This document shows positions 33,371 through 42,254 of a stretch of DNA of 64,000 bases, piece by piece. The notes beneath the pieces were generated by a model. It was given only the letters and a program-made list of their open reading frames with translations, did not search any database and was not told the DNA's origin. Every line of letters begins with the position of its first letter. The stretch's first letter is position 1. A program made the translations under genes and the position numbers. Source of the stretch: Rhodococcus sp. NBC_00297 (GTDB lineage: Bacteria; Actinomycetota; Actinomycetes; Mycobacteriales; Mycobacteriaceae); NCBI RefSeq assembly GCF_036173065.1, contig NZ_CP108041.1, forward strand, positions 806,001-870,000. The letters are read 5' to 3'.

Positions 33371-35578
33371 CTACCCGGATCCGGGCCTGTACTCGATGAG
33401 TCTCGCGCTGTTTCCGACGACGATGACGGACGACGCGTTGTGCAGGATCGCCGCGAGTACCGGTGACAGCGCTCCGCCGGCACTCACGGCCAGCCCGATC
33501 GCGTTGACCGCGATCGACATGGCGTAGTTCTGGCGGATGACGGCCACCGAGCGCCGCCCCAGCGCGCGCACGTCGAGCAGTCGTGCCAGATCGTCCCCGG
33601 CGAGAGCGACGTCCGCGGTCTCCACCGCCACGTCGGTCCCGGCGGCGCCCATCGCGATGCCGATGTCCGCGGCCGCGAGCGCCGGCGCGTCGTTGGTGCC
33701 GTCGCCGACGACCGCGACGATGTGGCCCTCGGCCTGCAGGGCGCGGACGACGTCGAGCTTGTCCTCGGGCATGACCTCGGCGCGCCACTCGTCGATACCG
33801 AGCTCGGCCGCGACGGCGGCGGCCGTGGCCGGGTTGTCCCCGGTGAGCATCACGATGCGGTGCACACCGTCGGCCCGCAACGCGCGCAGTACCTCGGCGG
33901 CGTTGTGGCGGATCTCGTCGCGCAGACTGACCAGCCCGACCAACACGCCGTCGACCGCGAGGAGCAGAGGCGTCTCGGCACGGTGCTGCAGACGGGACAC
34001 CCAGTCGGACGCCTCCTCGGAGACCTCGACATTCTCTCTGCGCAGCAGCGACGCACTGCCCAGCAGCAGCGTCCGCCCGTCCGAGACGGTCCGCATGCCC
34101 AACCCGACGAGCACCTCGCACTCCTCGTGCGGTGGAATCTCGATGCGACGTTCCTCGGTACTGCGAATCACGGCTTCCGCCAACGGATGCCGAGAGTGGA
34201 TCTCGGAGCTGGCCGCATAGGCGAGCACCTGCTCCGGCTCCCACGCGTCGTGGAACGCGATCACGTTGGTCACCACCGGGCGCCCGACAGTCAGCGTTCC
34301 CGTCTTGTCGAAGACGACGGCGTCGACACGGCCTGCCTGTTCGAGGTGGGACCCGCCCTTGATGAGGATTCCGCGCCGGGCACCGTTGCCGATGGCAGCG
34401 CTGATGGCGGTGGGGGTGGACAGACCGACCGCGCACGGGCACGCGACGAGCAGCATGGTCATGGCCCGGCGGACGTCACGGGTGACGAGCAGCGTGGCGG
34501 CCGAGAGCAGGAACGACGCGGGCACGAAGCGACGGGAGAAGTTGTCGCCCACCGTCTGGATGGGCGCGCGATCCTCCTGCGCCTCTTCGACCCGGGCGAT
34601 GATGCGGCCGATCGCCGTGTCGCGACCCACGGCCGACGCGCGGACGACGACGCGGCCGCGCAACACGACGGATCCGGCCGACAGCCGGGTCCCCACGGTC
34701 ACAGTGACCGGCAGCGTCTCGCCGGTGATGGCGGACTGGTCGACGACGGCGTCGCCCTCGATCACGATGCCGTCGACCGGGACTCCGACGTGGTCGTGCA
34801 CCACGACCTCGTCGCCGACCTCGAGCGAGTCGATGTCCACGGAGACCTCGGCACCGTCACCGGTCCGGATCCACGCGGTGTCGTGGGTGCCGCTGAGCAG
34901 ATCCGAGATGGCACGCCTGGTGCGGCGCAGCGTCAACTCCTGGAGGTACTCGCCGATGTTCAGCAGCCACAGCACGGTGAGGGCGACGACGTTCTCACGC
35001 AGGACGAGGCTCGCGACCGTCGCCGCGGACACCAGGGCGTCCGTTCCGGCCGCGCGGCCTCCCGTGAGGGACCGCACGGCGCCCTTCAGGAAGGGATAAC
35101 CGGTGAAGACGGTGACCCCGGTGGCGACGAGCCGACTGGTGGGGCCCAGCACGGGAGGTCGGCGCAGCGCGTACCGGCGCAGGCCCAGCAGGACCAGGGC
35201 CGCTCCGCCCACCGTCATGCGCAGCAGCTCGCCGGTACCGACGTCTGCCGACCGTGGTGTGCGCACCGCGGCCTGGCCCGGCGTGAGCGCGGTCGCCGCC
35301 GGTACGGCCGTCAGCGCGGCCAGCACCGACGCGGCGTCGGTACGGGAGCGGGAGTACCAGACGACGACGGACGCCGTCCGAGGGAACGCGTGCACGGCGC
35401 GGACACCGGGAACGGCGTCGAGAAAGTCCTCGACCGCGACCGCGCGGACGTCACTGCCGGCGATCCAGTCGAGTCGGACGCGCATCCTGCCGGCGCCGTG
35501 GGACAGGACCTCGGGTGCTGCGGGTGTCGGCGTCTCGGCGGGATCGGTGTCCGTGCGAGCGGCGACCGCGGTGCTCAC
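33371..35578 (-). CDS. Metal-translocating P-type ATPase, CtpC-like
   Basis: A 735-residue P1B-type ATPase. The actuator motif is SAITGETLPV, the membrane metal site CPC (LLVACPCAVGLSTPTA), the phosphorylation site VFDKTGTLTVG, then HPLAEAV, MLTGDNPAT and VVGDGTNDAPALAAADIG. The N-terminal ferredoxin-like domain lacks a CxxC metal site. C-terminal HNASSVIVVGNSARL fits the CtpC group, which exports Mn or Zn in mycobacteria. The gene lies eight bases after a PacL-like DUF1490 gene, matching the Rv3269-Rv3270 pair of M. tuberculosis, where the role is zinc efflux. Confidence 0.88.
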   Translation of the reverse strand: MSTAVAARTDTDPAETPTPAAPEVLSHGAGRMRVRLDWIAGSDVRAVAVEDFLDAVPGVRAVHAFPRTASVVVWYSRSRTDAASVLAALTAVPAATALTPGQAAVRTPRSADVGTGELLRMTVGGAALVLLGLRRYALRRPPVLGPTSRLVATGVTVFTGYPFLKGAVRSLTGGRAAGTDALVSAATVASLVLRENVVALTVLWLLNIGEYLQELTLRRTRRAISDLLSGTHDTAWIRTGDGAEVSVDIDSLEVGDEVVVHDHVGVPVDGIVIEGDAVVDQSAITGETLPVTVTVGTRLSAGSVVLRGRVVVRASAVGRDTAIGRIIARVEEAQEDRAPIQTVGDNFSRRFVPASFLLSAATLLVTRDVRRAMTMLLVACPCAVGLSTPTAISAAIGNGARRGILIKGGSHLEQAGRVDAVVFDKTGTLTVGRPVVTNVIAFHDAWEPEQVLAYAASSEIHSRHPLAEAVIRSTEERRIEIPPHEECEVLVGLGMRTVSDGRTLLLGSASLLRRENVEVSEEASDWVSRLQHRAETPLLLAVDGVLVGLVSLRDEIRHNAAEVLRALRADGVHRIVMLTGDNPATAAAVAAELGIDEWRAEVMPEDKLDVVRALQAEGHIVAVVGDGTNDAPALAAADIGIAMGAAGTDVAVETADVALAGDDLARLLDVRALGRRSVAVIRQNYAMSIAVNAIGLAVSAGGALSPVLAAILHNASSVIVVGNSARLIEYRPGSG

Positions 35579-35586
35579 GTCGGCGC

Positions 35587-35868
35587 TCAGTGGTCGTGGC
35601 CGTGACCGACGTCGGACGCCGCCGGGGGCCGCACCTCCTCACCCATGCGATCCTTCGCCTCGGCGACCACGTCGGAGACCGCGAGACGGGCGGACTCAGC
35701 CTTGACCTCCGCCTTGCGCACCCCCCGCAGGCTCACCTCGGTGACCCGGACGGCAGCCTCGCGCAGCGGTGCACGCTCGACGACCTTCTTCACACCGTTG
35801 TAGGCCGCGACGCCCACGACCCCGGTCACGACGGTGGACGCCGCCTTGGCGATGACGGGAAACATCAT
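35587..35868 (-). CDS. PacL-like DUF1490 protein
   Basis: A 93-residue protein with one N-terminal hydrophobic segment (FPVIAKAASTVVTGVVGVAA), a basic amphipathic middle and a C-terminal tail ending GHGHDH, a short His/Asp metal-binding motif. M. tuberculosis PacL1 (Rv3269) has the same layout and acts as a metal chaperone and scaffold for CtpC in the membrane. The order PacL then CtpC is conserved here. The start is at 35868 (Met-Met) behind GGGAG; the second Met is possible. Confidence 0.82.
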   Translation of the reverse strand: MMFPVIAKAASTVVTGVVGVAAYNGVKKVVERAPLREAAVRVTEVSLRGVRKAEVKAESARLAVSDVVAEAKDRMGEEVRPPAASDVGHGHDH

Positions 35869-35959
35869 GGTGGGACTCCCTCTGCACCGCGCTGCGAGCA
35901 GCTGCGGATCGGTGACGGTGGATCGCCTGCGAGGACGACGTGCAGCGATCATAGCGTTA

Positions 35960-35976
35960 CCGACAACCGTTGTCGG
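35960..35976. promoter_or_regulatory. Perfect 17-base palindrome upstream of the PacL-like gene
   Basis: CCGACAAC, a single C, then GTTGTCGG. It lies in the divergent promoter region between the metal efflux pair and the ABC importer, about 90 bases before the PacL-like start. It is the right kind of site for a dimeric repressor such as a metal sensor; the protein is unknown. Confidence 0.5.
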
Positions 35977-36035
35977 ATCGGACGGGCGACGTCGGCCGGT
36001 TTGCCCCCATCGTCACGAACCCCTACTGTCTCGAC

Positions 36036-36054
36036 GACAACGATTATCAGTATC
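36036..36054 (+). promoter_or_regulatory. Fur-family (Zur-like) box before the ABC importer
   Basis: The 19 bases GACAACGATTATCAGTATC match the classic Fur consensus GATAATGATAATCATTATC at 15 positions by eye. The site lies 25 bases before the GTG start of the first ATPase gene, where a repressor would block transcription. In this group a zinc regulator (Zur/FurB) is as likely as an iron one. Confidence 0.5.
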
Positions 36055-36078
36055 GACAGAAGGCGGAGGAACACCACC

Positions 36079-36864
36079 GTGCTCGAGGTCGAGGACCTGA
36101 CCGTCCGGGTCGGCGTCACCACGCTCGTGACCGGCATCACGTTCGATGTCGTTGCGGGACAACGTGTCGCACTGGTCGGCGCGTCCGGCTCCGGGAAATC
36201 CGTGATCGCGTCCGCCGTCGTCGGCGTCACTCCTCCCGACCTGGTCGTCGCCGGTCACGTGCGCATCGGTGGTCACGACGTGGCGGGCACGCCCGTCCCC
36301 CGCCGCCCCCGTGACGCCCGGGCGGCGATGGTCTTCCAGGACGCGTCGTCCGCACTCGCCCCCTTCCGCACCGTCGGACGGCAGCTCGATCTCGCACTGC
36401 GCCATCGCGGCGAGGCGAGTCGGCGACGTGCCGACCGAGAGGAACTGTTGCGGGGCATGGCTTTCACCGATCCCGAGCGCATCGCGGCAGCGCGTCCGGC
36501 CCAGCTCTCCGGCGGGCAGCGTCAGCGTGTCTGCATCGCGATGGCTCTGGCCTCGAACGCCCCGGTGATCGTGGCCGACGAGCCCACCACGGCACTCGAC
36601 GTGGTCAGCCAGAGCACCGTCGTCGCGACTCTCGGCGCCGCGACCGACGGCGATCGAGGACCCGCCCTGCTGTTCGTCACGCACGATCTGGCCGTCGCCG
36701 CCGCTCTCTGCGACCGAATCGTGGTCGCCGACCGGGGAACGATCATCGAGACAGGCACCCTCACAGACATTCTCGCAGCACCGCGCCATCCCGTCACGGC
36801 GAGGCTCGTCTCGCGCGCACGGTCCGCCGACGCGGCGCTGCACTCCGCCCCGGTCGCATCGTGA
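36079..36864 (+). CDS. ABC importer ATPase, Nik/Dpp type (first)
   Basis: A 261-residue ABC ATPase: Walker A GASGSGKS, Q-loop MVFQDASSALAPF, signature LSGGQRQRVCIAMAL, Walker B VIVADEPTTALD, H-loop FVTHDL. The pattern is that of DppD/OppD/NikD proteins for peptide, nickel or metallophore uptake, although the usual C-terminal Cys-containing extension is short. GTG 36079 follows GGCGGAGGA. It overlaps the second ATPase by GTGA. The Fur-like box upstream implies metal control. Confidence 0.88.
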   Translation: MLEVEDLTVRVGVTTLVTGITFDVVAGQRVALVGASGSGKSVIASAVVGVTPPDLVVAGHVRIGGHDVAGTPVPRRPRDARAAMVFQDASSALAPFRTVGRQLDLALRHRGEASRRRADREELLRGMAFTDPERIAAARPAQLSGGQRQRVCIAMALASNAPVIVADEPTTALDVVSQSTVVATLGAATDGDRGPALLFVTHDLAVAAALCDRIVVADRGTIIETGTLTDILAAPRHPVTARLVSRARSADAALHSAPVAS

Positions 36865-37637
36865 CGTCGGGATCTCCCGGTCTGCACGGCCGCGCACTGA
36901 CGCGCCGGTACGACGGACACACGCTCGCGGTCGACGACGTCACCGTCTCCGTCGCGCCCTCGGAGCGAATCGCACTCGTCGGCGCCTCCGGCTCGGGCAA
37001 GTCGACCCTGCTCCGAATGCTGCTGGCGATGGAGACACCCGACTCCGGCGAGGTGACACTCGACGGCGCCGCGATCCGGCCGGGAACGGCCCGCTCGACC
37101 CGCTGGTTCCGCCGCGAGGTGCAGTACGTTCCGCAGGATCCCGGTTCCTCACTGGACCCGCGTCGCACCGTGCTCGACTCGGTCGCCGCACCGCTGCGGT
37201 GGCTGCGGTGCGAGGGCGATCACCGCGCTCGCGCCCTCGCGGCTCTGGACTCGGTGGAGGTGGCCGCGTCGATGGTCGGCGCCCGCACCGGTGAGCTCTC
37301 TGGCGGCCAGAGACAACGGGTGGCCATCGCTCGCGCCCTCGCGTGCCGACCCCGCTACCTCGTCGCCGACGAACCGGTCAGTGGACTCGACCTGCCCCTG
37401 CGAGATCTCGTCCTGGACGTCCTCGAGACCGTGTGCGACCGCAACGGCACCGCGTCGCTGCTGGTGACGCACGATCTCACCGTCGCCGCCCGCACGAGTG
37501 ACCGTCTTCTGGTCATGGCCGACGGCGTGATCGTCGAGAGTGGCTGCACCACCACGGTTCTCGGGTCCCCGCAGCACACCCACACCCGCGCCCTGGTCGA
37601 TGCGGTACCGCGTCTTCCCGTCCGCGCGCACCTGTAG
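36861..37637 (+). CDS. ABC importer ATPase, Nik/Dpp type (second)
   Basis: A 258-residue partner ATPase of the DppF/NikE kind: Walker A GASGSGKST, Q-loop VQYVPQDPGSSLDPRRTV, signature LSGGQRQRVAIARAL, Walker B YLVADEPVSGLD, H-loop VTHDL. The PQDPxxSLxPR string is typical for this group. The pair would form the heterodimeric engine of the transporter. It starts at GTG 36861, overlapping the first ATPase. Confidence 0.9.
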   Translation: MTSGSPGLHGRALTRRYDGHTLAVDDVTVSVAPSERIALVGASGSGKSTLLRMLLAMETPDSGEVTLDGAAIRPGTARSTRWFRREVQYVPQDPGSSLDPRRTVLDSVAAPLRWLRCEGDHRARALAALDSVEVAASMVGARTGELSGGQRQRVAIARALACRPRYLVADEPVSGLDLPLRDLVLDVLETVCDRNGTASLLVTHDLTVAARTSDRLLVMADGVIVESGCTTTVLGSPQHTHTRALVDAVPRLPVRAHL

Positions 37638-37666
37638 TTCGTTCCGTCCGACCTTCCCTCGAAAGA

Positions 37667-39166
37667 ATGCCCATGATGCGGTCCCCCCGCCGAATGCTGC
37701 CCCTCTCCGCCGTTCTCACCGTGTCGGTGCTCGCGCTGTCCGGCTGTTTCGCGGCATCACCGTCCGCCGACGACGGGAGCGGCCGAGTGCGCGTGGCGAT
37801 GCTGCAGCCGCCGCGCTCCGGGCTGACCCCGCTGAGCGACGACGCCTTCAAGTTGTCCCGATGGTCGACGGCCGAGACCCTCGTCGTACTGGACGATCTC
37901 GGCGAGGCACAGCCTGCCCTCGCCACCGCATGGACTCGCGTGGACGACACGACCTGGAGCATCGACCTGCGGCCCGACGTCCGGTTCCACGACGGGACGC
38001 CGCTCGACGCCGCCGCGGTGGTCACCGCACTCACCGCGGCCACCACCGCCTCGCCGAAGCCCCGCATTCTCGACGGTGTCGACATGACCGTCGAGGCGGA
38101 CGGCACGGACACCGTCACGGTGCGCACCGCGTCGGTGGATCCGCTGGTACCGCAACGACTGTCGAGCCCACAGCTGGCCGTCCTCTCGCCGGGCGCGTAC
38201 GCGGGCGGTGGTCCCGTCGATCCCGTCGGACACGGCACCGGTGCGTTCGTGCTCACCGCCGTCGACGGCACGTCCACGGCGACACTCGATCGCAACGACG
38301 ACTACTGGGGTGGTCCGGCGAAGGCCTCGGGCATCGACGTGAGTTTCGTCCCCGACGGCACGGCCAGGGCCGCGGCGCTGCGGAACGGTACCGCCGACAT
38401 CGTCGAGGCGGTGCCGGTGTCGCAGGCGGCGCTGGTCGATCCGGCTCTCGTGCACGAGGTGCCCATGCCGCGCACCAACACCCTCTACCTGAACAACAGG
38501 ACGGGCGCCTTCGCCGACCCGTCGATGCGCGCCGCAGCGCGGGAGGCCGTCGACGCCGATCGACTCGTCGACCAGGTCTACGAGGACCGCGCCGACGTGG
38601 CCAGCGGACTGCTGGGACCCGCCCTGCCGTGGACGGCGGACCGGCCCGCACGCACGACCGCCCCGGCCGGCGATCCCGCGGGGCGACGGATCACCCTGGG
38701 CACCTTCACCGATCGCGCGGAACTGCCCGAGGTCGCGGTGTTGTTGCAGCAGGAGCTCGAGGCCCGCGGTTTCGTGGTGGAGCAGGTGGTCCGGGAGTAC
38801 CAGTTCATCGAGGCCGATGCTCTCGCCGGCGCGTTCGACGCGTTCGTCCTGTCGCGGGCGACCGTGCTCGACTCGGGTGACCCCGTCGCCTACATGTACT
38901 CCGACTTCGCCTGCGCCGGTTCCTTCACCATCGCGCAGTTCTGCGACCCCGCCGTCGACGCCGCTCTGTCCACCGCCTCGGCGACCGAGCCGGGAGCAGC
39001 GCGCCGAGCCGCCGTCCTCGAGGCGGAGCGGCTGATACTCGAGCGCGATGCGGTGGTGCCGATGCTGCACGAGCGCGTCGTGCAGGGTGAGGCCGCGGCG
39101 GTGTCGGGTGCAGCGCGCGATCCGCGGGAACGGATGTTGGTCACCACCGAGACCACGGTCGGATGA
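37667..39166 (+). CDS. Extracellular solute-binding lipoprotein, family 5
   Basis: A 499-residue SBP_bac_5 protein. A signal peptide with lipobox LALSGC (Cys near residue 27) anchors it outside the membrane. The family pattern includes LATAWTRVDDTTWSIDLRPDVRFHDGTPL and LDRNDDYWGG. Binding proteins of this family take up peptides, nickel or metallophores. The start at 37667 gives MPMMRS; the Met-Met at 37673 is an alternative with better spacing to AAAGA. It overlaps the permease by ATGA. Confidence 0.92.
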   Translation: MPMMRSPRRMLPLSAVLTVSVLALSGCFAASPSADDGSGRVRVAMLQPPRSGLTPLSDDAFKLSRWSTAETLVVLDDLGEAQPALATAWTRVDDTTWSIDLRPDVRFHDGTPLDAAAVVTALTAATTASPKPRILDGVDMTVEADGTDTVTVRTASVDPLVPQRLSSPQLAVLSPGAYAGGGPVDPVGHGTGAFVLTAVDGTSTATLDRNDDYWGGPAKASGIDVSFVPDGTARAAALRNGTADIVEAVPVSQAALVDPALVHEVPMPRTNTLYLNNRTGAFADPSMRAAAREAVDADRLVDQVYEDRADVASGLLGPALPWTADRPARTTAPAGDPAGRRITLGTFTDRAELPEVAVLLQQELEARGFVVEQVVREYQFIEADALAGAFDAFVLSRATVLDSGDPVAYMYSDFACAGSFTIAQFCDPAVDAALSTASATEPGAARRAAVLEAERLILERDAVVPMLHERVVQGEAAAVSGAARDPRERMLVTTETTVG

Positions 39167-40941
39167 CGTCCGGCCGCGTCCTGGTCTCCGCCTCTCGCCT
39201 GCTGTCCGTCGCGGGCGTGATCGTGGTGGTCGCACTGCTGCCGTGGCTGTCGGGCCGCGACCCGGCGTTGTCGATCCTGCGTGCGCGCTCCGCGGACCAG
39301 GAGCCGACACCCGCCGCACTCGCCGCGATCCGCGCCGATCTGGGACTCGATGCGGGTCCGATCACACTGCTGCGCAGGTGGTTCGGCGGAGTTCTGCGGG
39401 GCGATCTCGGCACGTCGTGGAACACCGGCAGGCCCGTCCTTCCCGGCGCCCTCGACGCGCTCGCCGTCTCGACGACCCTGATGGGGTTCGCCCTCGCGGT
39501 GGCCTGTGCGGTGGCGACGGTGATCGTGGCTCCGGCACTGCGCGCCGGGCTACGGGGGCGTCCCACCCGCTCGTCGGGTGTCGGCGCCTCGGTTCTCACC
39601 TCGGTGCCGGAGTTCCTGCTGGCGTCCGTCGCGGTGATCGTCGGCAGCGTGTGGCTGTCGCTCCCGTCCTACGGCTGGACCGGCCCGACCTCGGCGATCC
39701 TCCCGGCTCTCGCACTCGGTCTCCCGGCCGGCGGGCTGCTCGGCCGTCTGCTCGCCGATGCCGTGTCGGTGTCGTTCACCGAGGCATGGGTGACCACGTG
39801 GACGGTCGCCGACGTGGACCGCGGCACGCTCGCCCGTGCGGTGCTGCGTCGCGCGGCCTCGTCGCTCACGTCCCAGATCGCCCTCGTGATGGTGGGTCTG
39901 CTCGGTGGAGCTGTCGCGGTCGAACGCGTCTTCGCCATCCCCGGGATCGGACGATCGATGCTCGGACACGCTCAGTCGCAGGACCTTCCGGCGCTGCAGG
40001 CCGACATCCTGCTGCTCATGGGGGTCAGCGTGTTCATCGGTGTGGCCGCGCAGGCCGCCCGCCGGGCACTGCTCGGCCGGTCGGTGCACGATCACGCCGT
40101 CCCGGTACCCACCGCACGAGTCGCCGTGGGTCGGTTCCCGCTCGTCGTGCCCGCCGTCGCCGCGAGTGCGTTGGGCACCATGGTGCTCGTCGGCCTGCCC
40201 CGCGACCCGTTCGCCACCACGCGAGGCAAGTTCCTGCCACCGTCCCTCGCGCATCCCTTCGGCACCGACGCGTCGGGACGCGACGTGCTCGCCCGCGTCG
40301 CTCACGGTGCGGCGCACACCGTCACCGTGTCCGCGACGGTCGCACTGGGATGTGTGCTGGTGGGTCTGATTCTCGGTTCGGCGGCATCGGTGTTCACCGG
40401 TCCGATCGAGGTGACCAACGCCGCGCCACCGGTCATCGCCGGCGTGATCGTCGCCTCCGTCGTGGGCCCCGGCGCCGCGGTTGCAGCCGTGGCTGTCCTG
40501 CTGGTCTCGTGGGCACCCCTGGCCGCGCACACTGCAGCGCTGTCGGCCGAGGTCGCGGCCAGGCCGTACGTCGCCGTCCTGCCCACCCTCGGCGCGGGTC
40601 GACTGCGCGTGCTGTTCGGGTCGGTGCTGCCGGCGGTCGGTCCCGCCGTTCTGCGTCACGGGGTGGTGCGGCTGCCGGGTATCGCCCTGGCACTCGCCGC
40701 CCTGGGCTTCCTGGGACTCGGACCGCAACCACCCAGTCCCGACTGGGGTCTCGTGCTGGCCGACGGGGTGTCCACGGTGGAGCGGGCGCCCTGGGTGGCC
40801 CTCGCGCCCCTGGTGAGCCTCGTGCTGCTGTCGGTCACGGCGGTCTCGCTGTCGAGTGCCGTCCGGTCCCGCCGTGGGCGTCGGTCAACCGACGGTCCCG
40901 CCGCGCAGGCCGACCGTCCCACCCCGGTCTCCGCGTGCTGA
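39163..40941 (+). CDS. Fused DppB-DppC type ABC permease
   Basis: A 592-residue permease carrying both halves in one chain. The N-terminal half (residues 1-300) has the DppB layout (GDLGTSWNTGRPV, ERVFAIPGIGRSMLGHAQSQDLPALQADILL). The C-terminal half (from about 320) has the DppC layout (HPFGTDASGRDVLARVAHGA, EVAARPYVAVLPTLGAGRLRVLFGSVLPA, LGLGPQPPSPDWGLVLADG). About 12 membrane segments in total. In most operons these are two genes, so fusion is notable. It completes an importer of two ATPases, permease and binding protein. Confidence 0.9.
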   Translation: MTSGRVLVSASRLLSVAGVIVVVALLPWLSGRDPALSILRARSADQEPTPAALAAIRADLGLDAGPITLLRRWFGGVLRGDLGTSWNTGRPVLPGALDALAVSTTLMGFALAVACAVATVIVAPALRAGLRGRPTRSSGVGASVLTSVPEFLLASVAVIVGSVWLSLPSYGWTGPTSAILPALALGLPAGGLLGRLLADAVSVSFTEAWVTTWTVADVDRGTLARAVLRRAASSLTSQIALVMVGLLGGAVAVERVFAIPGIGRSMLGHAQSQDLPALQADILLLMGVSVFIGVAAQAARRALLGRSVHDHAVPVPTARVAVGRFPLVVPAVAASALGTMVLVGLPRDPFATTRGKFLPPSLAHPFGTDASGRDVLARVAHGAAHTVTVSATVALGCVLVGLILGSAASVFTGPIEVTNAAPPVIAGVIVASVVGPGAAVAAVAVLLVSWAPLAAHTAALSAEVAARPYVAVLPTLGAGRLRVLFGSVLPAVGPAVLRHGVVRLPGIALALAALGFLGLGPQPPSPDWGLVLADGVSTVERAPWVALAPLVSLVLLSVTAVSLSSAVRSRRGRRSTDGPAAQADRPTPVSAC

Positions 40942-42254
40942 GGGCGTCTCGCCGCGGTCGAGTGCTCCCCTGGCACGACCTCCGTGCGGCCACGCCCACC
41001 GTGAGACTGCTCGTCCTCACGCAGATGGCCTTCAACATCGGCTTCTTCATGGTGCTGCCGTACCTGTCCGTGCACCTGACGTCCGACCTCGGTCTCGGCG
41101 CCGCGCTGGTCGGTGTCGTGCTCGGAGTCCGCACGTTCTCGCAGCAGGGACTCTTCGTCGTCGGCGGAACGCTGGCGGACCGCCTCGGCGTCAAACCGGT
41201 GGTGCTGACGGGCTGCGTCCTGCGCGTCCTCGGATTCGTGGGACTGGCTCTGGCCCAGAGCCTTCCGGCCGTCCTCGCAGCCACGGCGCTCACCGGCGTG
41301 GCCGCGGCGCTGTTCTCGCCGGCCGTCGAGAGCGCGGTGGCGCTGGAAGCGGGCGAGGGTGAACGCGCGGGTGGCCAGTCCCGCCTGGACGCGTTCGCGT
41401 TGTTCACCGTGTTCGGCCAGATCGGCGCGTTCACCGGTCCGCTGCTGGGCTCCGCGCTGCTCGCGGTGGACTTCCGACTGACCTGCCTCGTCGCGGCCGG
41501 GGTCTTCGTCGTCATCACGCTCGCGCACGTGGTGCTGCTGCCAGCTCGACGCGCCGAGTCGACCACGGACACCTGGCTCGACGACTGGCGGGAGATCGCC
41601 CGCAACCGTCTGTTCCTCGTCTTCGCCGCCGCGATGAGCGCGCAGCTCGTCGCGTACAACCAGCTCTATCTCCTGCTGCCGCTGCGGGTCGAGCAGGTGT
41701 GGGGATCGCAGGCACCACTGGGATGGTTCTTCGCCGCGGCGTCGGCACTCGTCGTCGCCGGGCAGATGAGCGTGACCCGAGCACTGCGCCGGTTCCCGCT
41801 GGTACGTGTGCTCCCACTGGGTTTCGCCGTCATGGCGACCGCGTTCGCCGCGGCGGCCGTGGCCGCACTGCTCGGCACCGAGGGTGCCGCAGGGCTCGTG
41901 GGGCCCGCCGCGTTCGTCGTGCTGCTGACGGTAGGTCAGATGATCGCCATGCCGTTCGCGCGCGACCTGGTCCCGCGGATGGCGCGGGAGCGCAGCACGG
42001 GCTCGTACTACGGTCTGCTGGCCTCGCTGGGCGGGATCGGGGTGCTCGTGGGGTCGGTCGCGCTCGGCGCGTTCATCGACGCGATGCCGGACACGCCTGC
42101 AGGCGAGGCGGTTCCGTGGGCCGCCGCGGCGGTCCTGCCGCTCGCGGCGGCAGTGACGTTGCGCTCGGTGGCTCGCCGACTGGTACCGGTGACCCCGGCG
42201 ATCACGCCGCCAGAACTAGATCGCGGCCCGTCAGCACCTCCGTCTCGCGAGTGA
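40935..42254 (+). CDS. MFS transporter, probable exporter
   Basis: A 439-residue, 12-helix major facilitator. MAFNIGFFMVLPYLSVHL opens the first helix, GVRTFSQQGLFVVGGTLADRLGVKPV carries the loop 2-3 motif, and SYYGLLASLGGIGVLVGS lies late in the protein. It overlaps the permease by seven bases (GTG 40935), so it is coupled to the importer. Metallophore systems often pair an importer with an MFS exporter, for example the staphylopine system, but no metallophore synthase gene is seen here. The last 53 bases overlap the convergent gene. Confidence 0.85.
   Translation: MLRASRRGRVLPWHDLRAATPTVRLLVLTQMAFNIGFFMVLPYLSVHLTSDLGLGAALVGVVLGVRTFSQQGLFVVGGTLADRLGVKPVVLTGCVLRVLGFVGLALAQSLPAVLAATALTGVAAALFSPAVESAVALEAGEGERAGGQSRLDAFALFTVFGQIGAFTGPLLGSALLAVDFRLTCLVAAGVFVVITLAHVVLLPARRAESTTDTWLDDWREIARNRLFLVFAAAMSAQLVAYNQLYLLLPLRVEQVWGSQAPLGWFFAAASALVVAGQMSVTRALRRFPLVRVLPLGFAVMATAFAAAAVAALLGTEGAAGLVGPAAFVVLLTVGQMIAMPFARDLVPRMARERSTGSYYGLLASLGGIGVLVGSVALGAFIDAMPDTPAGEAVPWAAAAVLPLAAAVTLRSVARRLVPVTPAITPPELDRGPSAPPSRE

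Noticed and set aside
39048-40934. A rightward frame running through the permease before the MFS protein
   Set aside because: Arg/Gly-rich shadow of the fused permease gene; the MFS sequence begins only at 40935.
36079-42254. The importer plus MFS as a complete staphylopine-type metallophore locus
   Set aside because: No histidine racemase, nicotianamine-like synthase or opine dehydrogenase gene is present. Only the transport half is supported.
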